A DNA stretch of 64,000 nt from Anastrepha obliqua (lineage: Eukaryota > Arthropoda > Insecta > Diptera > Tephritidae). The notes beneath the pieces are model-generated. The model did no database searches. It saw only the letters and a list, made by a program, of their open reading frames with translations, and was not told the DNA's origin. Numbering within the stretch: the stretch's first letter is position 1; each line of letters opens with the position of its first letter. Location of the stretch: the NCBI RefSeq assembly GCF_027943255.1, contig NC_072896.1, positions 48,262,501 through 48,326,500 of the forward strand, written 5' to 3'. The position numbers were made by a program, and so were the translations under genes. Below, piece after piece: positions 1 through 10,387 of the stretch.

Positions 1-239
1 AAATATACTAGTTTTTAATTTGTAGTCTATGAGACAAATGATTAGTGACAGAGTAACACTGATTTAAGTTTAGTGATCTAGGGTTAAAATAGTAGTAGGT
101 CGAAATTTTACTTGATCAGATGAAAGGGAAGAACCATATGCCCAAGTAAATAATCTGATCTATTCAAAAGCAGCCGCAGGCGATAGTGAAAATAGTGTAT
201 CGTAATGTGGTTGTTGTGGCAGTTAATCAAGCCCGGTGC
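1..239. other. AT-rich flank, no gene seen
   Basis: No reading frame or repeat that I recognise in this stretch. It leads directly into a LINE 3' fragment. Confidence 0.4.
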
Positions 240-560
240 GGATAGTCACAGATCTGCATTGTCATCTCATCAAACAGTGGGTCCAAAAAACATTCTTTTT
301 CTACAAGTTGGGTCCAAAGTAAAAAGAGTGTTAGGTGAGTGGGTTTAAGTGGGCACATAGAATAGGTGGTTAGTGTGGCGTCATACTTTCTCATGCCGAG
401 CATATGTTGAGTATATCGGGATCGATTCTATATAGGTAGGAGCTTAACCTACTTCAATATCCTGAACGCAATTGTGCCAAGATGACGCGGATCTCACGAG
501 ACAGCCGGAGCTTTTCGTCTGCGATGGGTGGTGGTTGGACTCCGATAAAGGCATGCAAGT
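240..560 (-). mobile_element. LINE-A 3' fragment (decayed)
   Basis: The complement matches, with many changes, the 3' coding end of the LINE family seen better preserved at 20039-20280 and 60203-60540. Shared landmarks are the plus-strand words 'ggtggttggactccgata', 'taggtaggagcttaacct' and 'gtgggtttaagtgggcaca'. In the better copies this segment encodes the C-terminus around a Q-L-R-S-G-Y-C-S-R-L-N motif followed by a Cys/His cluster. The frame is broken here. Confidence 0.75.
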
Positions 561-1130
561 TAAGCCGCTGAAATTGTGAATGTTGTGATGATGTTATGAT
601 ATTATGATGCCAATACTGTAACAGCTAATTAGTGCAATTTTAGTTTCGTCGATTCCCTTCAGTAAAGATGCACCTCACACAGGCGGGTCCGTTGTCGAAA
701 ATGCCGATAAAATCACAGAAATAATCGAAGTTGTCCGGTATGTTAGTAGTCGTAGTATCGCTCAGGAGCTAAAGATCCGATCATAAAATAGTTTAAACCA
801 TTCGCGCAAAAATTTCAAGCAAACATAATGGATTTCTTTTTCCCCAAACAAATATTGAATATTAACAGAAATCTGACACAAAATCCTTACATCTCTGTTA
901 TTCGAAAATGCAATGTCAGGCATGAAACAAATCAACATAGGAGTCAGTGTAGACCAATTAACAGACTCAATAGTCCTGTCTTCAACCTTTAAAGAAGAAT
1001 AAATTTAAAAAATTATAAGAGGTGACAATAAGCCCCTCTTCCTCGAAGACGGATAAACTCAAAATACACCATTCAATCATTAACGGCAAGTATAAAGTAT
1101 ATATATATAGGTAGCACTTACACCTGTTTT
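561..1130. other. Spacer, nothing recognised
   Basis: AT-rich spacer without a supportable gene. A short open frame on the minus strand (982-1188) runs into the neighbouring repeat and has no recognisable domain. Confidence 0.4.
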
Positions 1131-1367
1131 TTGGCTGTTTGACCGAGCTCCTCACCAATTTGTGGTGTGCGTCTTCATGTACTTTCACAAATGGTGGGTC
1201 CTACAACTTGCTTTTTATGAGGAGCTTTTCACGGCAGAAATACGCTCAGGAGTTGTCCATTGCCTACCTATGGGCGGACGTGTTAAAAAAAACGTTTTCT
1301 ATCATTCCGGCCATTACGAAATGGTAGTCACGCACCAACCCTTTTGTCTAAGCCAGTGCCAAGTCGT
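1131..1367 (-). repeat. Tephritid SINE-like repeat, copy 1
   Basis: Reverse-orientation copy of a family also present at 5588-5762, 45265-45410 and 62737-62930. It holds the family's 'gagctcctc', 'tttgtggtgtgcgtctt' and 'tttatgaggagctttt' blocks. Beyond these it continues into a head whose complement reads 'gggttggtgcgtgactacc'. In the family consensus as I remember it, that head resembles a tRNA 5' half, so a tRNA-derived SINE is likely. The B-box part seems deleted here. Confidence 0.65.
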
Positions 1368-1538
1368 TGTAGGCTGGTCAAATACTTATTTTTTATAGAT
1401 ATTTTTTAAGAATTTTTTTTTTTTTTTTAAGAAAATAAAATGCGATCGTTTTGATTTTGTAGTATGTTATTATTGACATCAAGTAGTATACAAAAGCAAT
1501 TATTTTTTGACATATTTTTTGTAGTAAAGTAGATTCTA

Positions 1539-1812
1539 GCTCTTCAAAACATCTGAAACGAAAAAATTTAACTGATTATTATTCTGCAGGCTTGTCATTC
1601 TGGCAGGTGCCACAATGCCACAATGGGAAATTTGTTTTGAAAAATAACAAAATGGCGGACTTTTGAAAAAAAGGTATATTTTTCGGGTGGAAATCAGTCT
1701 GTAGTACGGAAAGTTACGACTGAAAAGAAACGAAAGTAGCACCTGCCAAAATGACAAGTCTACAGAATAATAATCAGTTAAATTTTTTTGATTCAGATAT
1801 CCTGAAGAGCCA
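1539..1812. mobile_element. Foldback MITE, about 274 bp
   Basis: The two ends are inverted copies of each other over about 70 bp: 1539-1610 reads 'agctcttcaaaacatctga...tctggcaggtgc', and the complement of 1738-1812 reads 'ggctcttcaggatatctga...ttggcaggtgct'. The shared core is 'aatttaactgattattattct'. About 130 bp lies between the arms. No coding capacity is expected, and the open frame across it is only a by-product. The exact target duplication is unclear. Confidence 0.75.
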
Positions 1813-1832
1813 AAATTCTGTTCACAAGCCAC

Positions 1833-2684
1833 TTATCTTTTGTGACCACCTTTTGCCTTGACTATGGCCTTGAGACGGTCCAAAAATGAATCGCAAAAGC
1901 TGCCCGAATGTGAGTTGCAGGTATTTTGACCCACTCGCGTCCAATGGCTTTTTTCAGCGCCTCGAGACTGGTGAATCTTTTGTTCGTATCGTGCTCTCCA
2001 AAATGACCCAAAGAGAATAATCCATCGAGCTTTGTGAGATGGTGTCGAGTCCTGTTGAAACGTCCACGGTCTGCCACTGAAATGTTTGTATGCTCACGGC
2101 TTCAAAGCAACAAGAAAACTTTCCCGATAATATTTCGCATTTACCTTGACGCCAAGCTCGATGAAAACGATTGGAGAGCACCCATCTGCGGTTACAGCGG
2201 CTCAAATCATTACCTGTGGCGGGTACCGCCTCCTGGTGGCCAATCGATGAGTCAAATTTTCGTATGAACGGTCGGTCAAATGAACCGTATCGTTTTGCGA
2301 GTTTACGAACTACTCAATTTGAAAAATTTTTTCGTCAGAAAGCACAATGCTCGGAAATTTACCGCTTTCGGCCAAGCGAAGCAACTCCTTCGCTCTCTCA
2401 AGTCTGACTTGTTGCTACTTTGGCGTGAGATCATGCGCCTTTTGGATCTTGTAAGGCTTGACTTTGAGATCAATTTTCGGTATGCGGCGGACGCTACGGT
2501 CAGATATTTTTATTTTTTTTTGCCATTTGATTTGCACTTCGTCGGGCATTTCGCTCAAATTGCTTATTCGCGTTTTTTCGCGATCAGTATCATTGTAACG
2601 AGTCATTTTGCGATAATCAAAAACTTTATTTACTTTAAGGTGCTCGAGCTCACGAACAATCGCTGGTTGTGATTTTCCATCCAA
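1833..2684 (-). pseudogene. Degenerate IS630/Tc1-mariner-type transposase, copy M1
   Basis: Read on the minus strand through several frames, this gives a complete transposase order. An N-terminal helix-turn-helix part holds 'KISDRSVRRI' and 'DLKVKPYKIQKAHDLTP' near 2440-2500. A first catalytic block of the L-S-D-E-K type and a W-T-F-Q-Q-D-S block lie near 2040-2370. The C-terminal 'EALKKAIGREWVKIP' and 'HIRAA' block lies at 1880-1990. Frameshifts, stops and a deletion after the second catalytic aspartate make it non-functional. The C-terminus belongs to the same family as the fragment at 33230-33330. Confidence 0.8.
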
Positions 2685-2759
2685 ATATAATGTAATAAAA
2701 CCTGTAAGTAGGTTTGAAATCCATTATTGATTTTCTTTTTTCGCGTTTACCGTGCATCA

Positions 2760-3400
2760 GCTTGGCGAGCGGTCTGAAGTTGGTTACACTTCGAGCACCG
2801 GACAATGTAATTCAAAAATGCTGAAATTAGTAAACTCCTTTGAGGAGATCAAATCTCTTGGCTGGGCAGGTAACATTTCTCTGATCTGGGTTACAGGGCA
2901 CAGGAACATAGAGGAAATTGAAATTGCTGATGAGCTTGCCAGGAAGGGTACTGAATTGGCCTCACAGACCTCCTACAGGGGAACTGTACAAATTATTTCT
3001 CAGCAAAGCGCAGAAAAGATGGAGCTCCATTTCTTCATGTGCTATTTCGAAAACCCTTTGGCTCCAGTACAATATACGAAGGACTCAGAAAGTCCTTTGG
3101 ACTCCTCGCCATTCAATTTTCAAACTCGTAGCTGTGTTTACCGGTCACTAGACGATCGGCACACACGCAGAAAAGCTAGAGTTACCATTTAACCCCCATT
3201 GCAGAAGCTGTGGGGGCCTTTAACAGAAGGAGATTGTTGAGCACTTTCTCTGTAAATGTCCGGGTTTGGCAGCTATACGACGAAGATCACTGGGTGCTCC
3301 TTTCTTCGAAAGTCTGGGGCAGTGCGCCAACCTAAATCGCATCAATCTACTCCTTTACATCAGCAGCTCTGGCTGGCTGTACATATCTGCCTGTTAGAGG
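2760..3400 (+). pseudogene. LINE-B-like RNase H and C-terminal fragment
   Basis: The plus strand encodes the end of a non-LTR retrotransposon ORF2. A ribonuclease H C-terminal signature, 'ISLIWVTGHRN' followed by 'ADELARKGTELA', lies at about 2875-2965. The usual His of 'GHSG' is kept but the following Gly is changed. The frame then shifts, and a Cys/His cluster, 'CRSCG' and 'EHFLCKCPGL', follows near 3200-3270. At least one frameshift and a stop separate these parts. Upstream reverse transcriptase is missing, so this is a 5'-truncated, decayed copy. Confidence 0.8.
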
Positions 3401-3659
3401 TCTCATAATGGTATCAAAACGGAGCTTCAGTGCTACTCGAGAAGTGCCAGACTGGCACTTCAACCATTTCCCCTACCTACCCCCAACAACAATTGAAATA
3501 CTGATGGAAAAAGTGGAAAATTCAAAACGGCTGTCCATTCCATAGTGTGCCCTCCAGGCACATTCTGCTGAATTAAGTTTTCTAATTTGCATAGAATGTG
3601 ACCAGAGCGTTCGTTCAGCAGTTTTTAATATTGGAAACATTTTTCCAACAGAAAAACAG

Positions 3660-3850
3660 GCGGAAGCGATAAAAACTACCAAACACAAGTGAAGGCCAAG
3701 TCCATCTCCAACTGATCTTTCCAACGCAGGGGAGGTCTTCCTCTGCTATCACCAGCTGGAACCGCATCAAATACTTTCAGAGCCGGAGCGTTTGTATACA
3801 TTCGGACAACATGATCCAGCCAACAAAGCCACTCTCAATTCGCCTTGGAT
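3660..3850 (-). mobile_element. LINE-C (RTE-like) C-terminal fragment
   Basis: The minus strand gives 'LDHVVRM', 'APALKVFDAVPAG' and 'GRPPLRWKDQLE'. This is the conserved C-terminal end of RTE-like endonuclease/reverse-transcriptase elements (compare 'GRPKTSWRR' at about 27800). Only this terminal part is present. A sister fragment lies at 55600-55690. Confidence 0.7.
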
Positions 3851-4044
3851 TTTGCTAGTTATCAATTATCTAGTACGCGAACTGACCTGAAAACAAGTAC
3901 GAGCTCTAAAATGAACAAATAAATCGTGATTTAGAACACCAAAACTAAAACTAAATAGGTTAATTCTCATATATACTCTCACCCAAAATCGAGAACCTGT
4001 CTGACTAGTTGCTTTTTCTGTACTTTTTGGAGTAGTCTTAAAGT

Positions 4045-4553
4045 ACGTTCACATATGCATTTAATTACCAATAAATCCACAAAATTTGTCTACCCGTTCA
4101 CATATGGCAGATTACCTGTAAAATTGACAATCAGCTGTCAATACTGTTGTGAAAGATTTTTCTTCATAGAAATTATTTTGGTGGAATATTTCTGTGTTTT
4201 TGGTTTGAAAAATTATTATTATTATTAAATGCGCAATTGGCTGCTAAAAATAAACGTTGGAGGAAATCCGTAAGCGACGTTTACTGAGGTTGCAAAAAAT
4301 GATTTATAATAAGCAATAAGAGAACAAAACGTTTATGGACACACGCTTTTTTCTGTAAAATGTATCCATAATTAATAATATTTAACAAAAATTTTATTAC
4401 AATTATGTTTACACACCTGTTTTCTTTGCCGGCGCCCATTTCATTGAGTTTTTATTTTAACGTTTTATCTCGCTTTTAATTACGGATTGGGAGTTAAGCA
4501 CGAAACCAGTAGATCATCTACTTATATGTGAACGTATTATTACCCAGTGATTT
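4045..4553 (+). mobile_element. Harbinger-like MITE/relic, copy 1
   Basis: Bounded by 'acgttcacatatg' at the left and its inverted form 'atatgtgaacgt' at the right. The complement of 56880-57430 is a diverged copy of the same element, with shared blocks such as 'aataaatccacaaaatt', 'gacaatcagctgtcaatac' and 'tggaggaaatccgtaa'. In the second copy one block can be read as an N-terminal stretch rich in Arg/Lys ending in 'KRLWIPAF', which recalls PIF/Harbinger transposases. This class assignment is tentative. Confidence 0.55.
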
Positions 4554-4559
4554 GCACAT

Positions 4560-5580
4560 TTTTGTATATTAGGCACAAAAACATTAATGTTTTATACCCA
4601 GTCTATTTCTTATTGTTTCACAAAATATTACATAAAATATTTTTTAGAATGCATTGCAAAGTTCCAAATGTGCATGCAAACGCCATATTCAGTTTAGCAT
4701 TCGTGTTCTAAGTCATAAGTCATGTTAAGTAAAGTCTTTACATTTATTAAACACAAATTTGTAAGAACATCTACAAAATCTTATTTGTTATTTTTGAGTA
4801 GATAAAAATAAAATGTTCTTATCACTTATACAAAAACCATGTTAACAAACTTTGATTAGCCTGGTTAAGAATTCATATAAATGATTTGTTAATAAGTAAA
4901 AGTAATTAATGAATGATTGCATTGTGATCGGCGGAAAATATTTTTTGATAATAAACGAGCAAAGAAATATAAAAATATTGTTGCAATAAAATGTAATTTA
5001 ATGGCGTTAATAGGTTTTGAATTGACTACATATTTAATTTCCAGATAAATTCATGCCGACATCGATATTTATTATTATATTATTATATTTATTTTTTTTT
5101 TTAAATACTTATTTCGCTATTAGAACTAGTGTTCGAAATAATAGCAGTGATATATAAAAAATAAAAAAAAACTTTGATATTGTCTTAAATGCATATAAAG
5201 ACTGACATTTTAAACTTTAAATATGACAAAATAATTTGTGCGTAAAACGGGAAAATCATTAAAAATCTACTTTTCTAATGAAAATCATACAACTTTACGC
5301 CATACCTGCTCAGCTAACCGGCAAACAAATTTCTAAATAAAAAAATTGAATACCAAAAACTGAAACAAAAAAATAATAAAAAGCCCTTCTAGATCACTGT
5401 TAGGAAAACTGACACCTTTGACAGATTAGATTCAAATATATTAAAATTACAAAAAATGACTAGTCAATTAATGATGGAATAGTTTAAGATCTTAAGCAGC
5501 TAAAATCGTCTCATTTGGTTCTAATTGACGCAAGTAAAGCATTCGTCATTCATGAAACAGCAAAATAATAGAAAAAGGAT
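4560..5580. other. AT-rich spacer, no gene
   Basis: Very AT-rich sequence with scattered stops in all frames. I see no conserved domain, transposon end or RNA gene. Confidence 0.5.
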
Positions 5581-5587
5581 TTCTAAT

Positions 5588-5762
5588 AGCGGTCGGCTCT
5601 CGGCAGGTAATGGCAAGCCTCCCATTTGTCATTCGGAGTCGGCTTAAAACTGTAGGTCCCTGCATTAGTGGAACAACATCAAGACGCGCGCCACAAATAG
5701 AAGGAGGAGCTCGGCCAAACACCTAACTGAAGTGTACGTGCCAATTATTATTTTGTTAAGCA
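5588..5762 (+). repeat. Tephritid SINE-like repeat, copy 2
   Basis: Forward copy with the family landmarks 'ggtcggctctcggcagg', 'cattcggagtcggctta', 'ggaacaacatcaagacgcg' and 'ggaggagctcggccaaac'. The head is lost. A short piece of another common repeat ('ttatgctgtgatacaacaac') follows at about 5828-5850. Confidence 0.75.
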
Positions 5763-5967
5763 TTCGGAAATCGGCCAACAGTCGATTCTACATTACCTTA
5801 TATCCAGCCAAGGAATGGGGAATATTTTATGCTGTGATACAACAACAAAAATATCAGTTTTTTGCTCCCAGACACCCAGAATTTCCCTAAAATTTTTGCT
5901 GAATGTTCTATGCTGTTATATCTACTACAAAAAAGGATTGCTGGTCCTTTATTGTTTAAAAAATTAA

Positions 5968-6193
5968 CCCTCCTTTGGGCAGCCGTGTATGACCAGACTT
6001 TTTCGACTTTGAACGTGAATTTAACATATTTCTATTATAGCTAACGAATTTAGCTTCCAGGTAACTTCCTCAAAAATTTAGTTTTCTATCGATTTATGGA
6101 TATAACATTTTAAAAAGGATCCTCGAACAGGACGAAAAAAGGCCAGACACGGGTGTCCAACCGAAGGCTTTAAAAAAGTTGCCCAACGGAGGG
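5968..6193. mobile_element. piggyBac-type MITE, 226 bp
   Basis: Flanked by TTAA on both sides (5964-5967 and 6194-6197). The termini are inverted: left 'ccctcctttgggca', right complement 'ccctccgttgggca'. A TTAA target duplication and CCC-starting termini are the signature of piggyBac elements. The interior is non-coding. A second copy of the right two-thirds lies at 44257-44473, with shared blocks 'gtgaatttaacatatttcta' and 'aggatcctcgaacag'. Confidence 0.8.
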
Positions 6194-6197
6194 TTAA

Positions 6198-6887
6198 ATA
6201 AAATATCATAAAATGGGTTGATATTTAGCTTTTAAAACAGCTTTAAATCAACCACACAAATTTCCATTAAGATCTGCATTCTTCATGTCAGTGCACAAGG
6301 CTCAAGATCAAGCTAGAGAATTTGTGTGCGCGTCTTAAAACCCATATTTTTAACACTTATGCACTTACATATGTGTGTGCATTCATATGGCTTGACATAA
6401 AATTTCATTCGAATATTTAAAAAATTTTCACGAGAATAGCTATTTTAAATACTTTACTACTACTAAGAAGTTAGTCTTCGCAACTTTTAATTTTTGCACT
6501 GAAAACTCAAATCTATAATCCATTTTCAAATTATTTAGTCATTCACGGACATTTTTGTTACATTCAAAGACACATTTTTTTTACATTCAAGGACACGTTG
6601 TTGAATGCTAATTTAATTGTGGTGAAATTTTAAACTGATTTTAGCCCCGCAAAATTGAGCTTTTAAGTTTAGCTGGAAAGCAGGTTAACCCTTGCGATCG
6701 GCAAATTTCTCTGATGGGAGTGCCAGCTAGCTTTTAGCAGTTCTTCCTCCTTTAGTGATTTAAAGTAAATAAATATATGGATATTAGAACAAACACAGAT
6801 CGTTGAAACTGATTTATTGTGTTTCTTTTTTCTGAAGTTTAGATTTTGTAAACTCTACTGATCACGGAAATTTTTTCTTTTCTCTTA
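6198..6887. other. Spacer, nothing recognised
   Basis: AT-rich, with two close repeats of 'ttacattcaa(a/g)gacac' near 6560-6600. No gene or element could be supported. Confidence 0.4.
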
Positions 6888-7073
6888 TGGTGCTCACACT
6901 CACACACGTAAACGTAGGCCCATACGCCCGTATCAGCTGACACGATGAAACAACGATCTACGATAACGATACGAAACGGAACGGTGGTGAGAATTCATTT
7001 ACATGGGGCTCTCATTAGTTTCATCGTGTCAGCTGGTACAGGCGTACATTTACGTTGGTGAGTGTGAGCACCA
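6888..7073. mobile_element. Harbinger-type MITE, 186 bp
   Basis: Near-palindromic termini of about 60 bp: left 'tggtgctcacactcac', and the right end is its complement. Inner arms share 'cagctgacacgatgaaac'. TTA lies immediately on both sides (6885-6887 and 7074-7076). A 3-bp TTA target duplication fits PIF/Harbinger MITEs. No protein is encoded. Confidence 0.8.
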
Positions 7074-7076
7074 TTA

Positions 7077-8250
7077 ATGACATCTTGCCATTACGCCGAC
7101 TTGCAAATGCATCTACCGCAAAGGGTTAAACTTGCACTAAAAAACTAAAACTAAGAAGTATATCCCATTTGATGTCCACAGGTTTTTTTTTTTTTTTAAT
7201 TAAAAAATTACTAATAATAATAATACTAATACTTTGAAAATTAGGCGGAAACTATATTGCAAATAGCTTTCGTTTAATATCCGTTATGTGATTTTTATTT
7301 ACTTTTTGAATAATTTGAAAAATGTGGTCATATTATAAGAATGGTATAGGGATGCTGCTCCTAAAAAATAAAGCTTGATATATTAAAAAGATATTTGAGG
7401 CCGTTTCCGATAAACCCAGGACTATACATATGCACATATATTGTTACATATACTGTAAGAATTTTTCGTTTAAAATTGATCAAGTTTTCAGAATGGTGAT
7501 GAACCATTAGATTAAGAGAAATATGTGACACATGTGTGTGTTTTTAAAGTGCGTCCAATATCAGACCGTTAACTGGCTCTCAGCGAATTTGACAGAATCT
7601 GCTGATAGGCTGACGAAACCTTGGTGAAAGAGTTATCATTCGTGGGACGAAAAAGGGGATGCAAAAAAAAATCACAGTCTCCGGCGAAGTCGTCTCGTTG
7701 TACGAGGATGTGAATTCGTGTGAAACGAGTGGGCAGAAATCGCCTGCCGAGGGCCTCGCACAATTTTGTTGTTCACCAATGCTAATGGCCAAACCTGGTA
7801 AATCTATCATCCTACCATATCAATATCAACATCCTACAATAACCATAATCATACTGGCGCGTTAGATACAAAATGCTTTACTTCATATTATGCTGGAAAT
7901 CATGTCATGGCTGGCTGGCTCAGTATGCTGGTCTCAATCTCAACGAAAATCTTTCGACCCATGTCAAGAAAATTATGAGCAAGACGTACTCCATAAATTT
8001 ATAAGATTTGTGGGATACAGTGAGCGCATGCAAGTAAAATCAATTCTGTCAAAACACGCACACGCCCGTTCGATTCGCTGCTCTCTCCTCACTAACAGTC
8101 ATTCTATAAAATATTTTTTGTTTACATAAATATAATTTAATGTTTCTTCATTGAATTAATTTTTACTTTTACCTAAAAAAGCATTGAATTCATTTTACAT
8201 AATTGAAATTGTTCATTGCATATATCAGTGCTTGTGCCAAAAGCGGAAAA
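7077..8250. other. Spacer without a recognised gene
   Basis: The stretch at 7560-8110 is less AT-rich than its surroundings and has a few open frames of 60-80 codons on both strands. None shows a domain, and all could be relics of mobile DNA. The rest is AT-rich. Confidence 0.35.
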
Positions 8251-9213
8251 GTGCATACTGTCAGCGTCAAAAGAAAGTGTACGCCACATATTGATAAGTT
8301 TTGACTGTTTATTTATTTATTTTTCAATTTCGATTAATTTATTTTTTATAAATGTAGTTCATACTATAACAAGAACCATATAAAACAAAGCTTCGAACTT
8401 TGTATGAAATTCGGCAAATTTTACATACAAATTTCCAACCTTTTACTCAGAATTTTTAGAGTAATTTGAAGTAAAGTTGCGAACTTTGTATAAAATTCGG
8501 GAAAATTTTAATCACAATTTCAAACTTTTAGAAAAATTTAGAATTTTTCGAAAAATTTTGGGTATGCAGTTTTATAGATCATTGAATTTTAGTATAACAA
8601 AGTGCAAGTTTCAAGTCATAAATCGGGTTGATTTTTTACAATTTTTTCTGCTGACGGTTTTGGGTGTTTTTTTCCATATAAAAAAATGTGGAGTAGGCGT
8701 TAAATGGAAAATGAGCAAGACCGCAATAGAAAAAAATTCTCAAAAATCAGTGTGATTTTTCACCTACTTGAAACCTGCACTTTACTATACCAAAATTTAA
8801 TATTTAATAAATAAAAAATTTGAAAATTTGATGAAAATTTGCCGAATTTTTTTAAATTTTATACATAGCTCGAAACTTTGCTCTGTACGGTTCTTGTTGT
8901 ATAAAGTATATTTTTATGAAAGAATAATTAAAATTACAAAATAAATAAAAAAATAATTGAAATTGCAAAATAAATAAAAAATAATTGAAATTACAAAATA
9001 AATAAAAAAATAATTGAAATTACAAAATAAATAAAAAAATAAATGAAATTACAAAATAAATAAAAAAATAATTGAAATTACAAAATAAATAAAAGAATTA
9101 TTCAAATTACAAAATAAAAAAATAATTGAAATTACAAAATAAAAAAATGCTTAGTCAAAATTTATCAATATCATCAATATCGTACACTTTCTTTTGACGC
9201 CGACAGTATGTAC
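8251..9213. mobile_element. Long foldback element, 963 bp
   Basis: The two halves are diverged inverted copies along most of their length. The ends pair ('catactgtcagcgtcaaaag' against the complement of 9191-9211). Mid-arms pair (8366-8420 with 8828-8906, sharing 'aacaagaacc' and 'aattcggcaaatttt'). Inner arms pair (8578-8640 with 8747-8802, sharing 'aaagtgcaggtttcaagt'-like sequence). The loop is about 8641-8746. No transposase is present. The right arm contains a minisatellite that is only a single unit in the left arm. Confidence 0.8.
8925..9148. repeat. 29-bp AT-rich minisatellite, about 8 units
   Basis: Eight units of the type 'gaaattacaaaataaata' plus 'aaaaaataatt', with small length changes between units. 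They lie inside the right arm of the foldback element. The left arm has one equivalent unit at about 8312-8350, so expansion happened after the inverted structure formed. Confidence 0.85.
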
Positions 9214-10027
9214 AATATGTACATTTGTATGTGTTTGAAGGGTGATTATTTTTTCAGTTATTTAAAAATAAATGAACTAAAAGGAATAAAAAATTAGAAC
9301 TCTTTTAATAAATATTACTCTTCCATCTAAATTTCAACTATATATTTTACTGCTGTTATTTCGCACACATTGTACGATACTTTCCGTGAATGATCATGAT
9401 CGGGGGGTTATTTTATAGGACGGTATGAAAAGCAAGGTCGGCACTGTTTATCTATCATTCCCACGCAGTCGGGTCTACGTTACCGGGATGACGCGGAGTT
9501 ATATTCATGAATGAACATCACTTCAGTAACACTCCTCAAAAACGAGTGCGGAATCTTTTTTGTTGTTACAATAACCACAATAACCACAACAACAACTCTC
9601 TATATAGGAAATCTAATAGTTACCACAGCTTATGTGTACATTGCTTCTACGTTATTTACTTTTTATTGCAATTCATTCACATGCAAGTAGTTTAAGAGCC
9701 AGTTCTTCAGTGCTAGTTTAAGTATGGTGAATTATTGAACTGATTTCAACTCTGCAAAGGTGGACTCTTAAACTTAATTAAGCTGGAAAGCAGTTTTAAA
9801 CTTCCACAGAAAAACTGGAACTAATTTAGACAAAATGTTTGAACTTTTCGTCTAATTGTAGGCAAACAGCCCACAGATATGCAACTAAATTTGGATAGAA
9901 ATATTGCGTTTTTTGTGTGCCAAATGCAACACAAAGCCATAGTAGTGTAGGTAGAAGAAGCGATAGATTGAAGTAATAAGATTAATTTGCGTATTTAAAA
10001 ACTTTTTAGCAAATGTATATGTATATA
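9214..10027. other. Spacer with a short repeat-P piece
   Basis: At about 9450-9495 the words 'cagtcgggtctacgttaccg' and 'ggatgacgcgg' match a short repeat that occurs several times in this window (repeat-P). The rest is AT-rich with no gene. Confidence 0.5.
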
Positions 10028-10387
10028 CAGGGTTGGCCATATTAAATTGACCCATGTGATTATTAAAAAAATATGGAAAAAGAAACATTTTTTTGTGTTT
10101 CATTGTGAAAAACATTTAATTTAGTTCAAGGAGATTCGTTTACATCACTTTTTGAATATGACATCGCGCAAGTGGTCGCCCTTAGCTTGTATAGCGTAAT
10201 GTGCCCGTTTTTCGGCGTTTTCCATAGTTTTGGCCAGCGGCTCGGCCGATATGGCGGCTATTTCCCGTCAGATATTGGCCTTAAGTGCGCCTAGTGTCTT
10301 TGGCTTGTTGACGTAAACCTTAGATTTCAAATTACAGTAAAAAGTTAAAGGGTTACTCAATGGGTCAGTTTAATATGGCCAACCCTG
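10028..10387 (-). mobile_element. Deletion-derivative MITE with a transposase C-terminus, 360 bp
   Basis: Inverted termini 'cagggttggccatattaaa' at left and its complement at right, with TA on each side (10026-10027 and 10388-10389). Read on the minus strand, the interior still encodes the last 55 or so residues of an IS630/mariner-like transposase: 'VYVNKPKTLGALKANI', one stop, then 'REIAAISAEPLAKTMENAEK' and a terminal G-D-H-L-R-D-V-I-F. The catalytic core is deleted, so this copy is non-autonomous. Confidence 0.85.
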
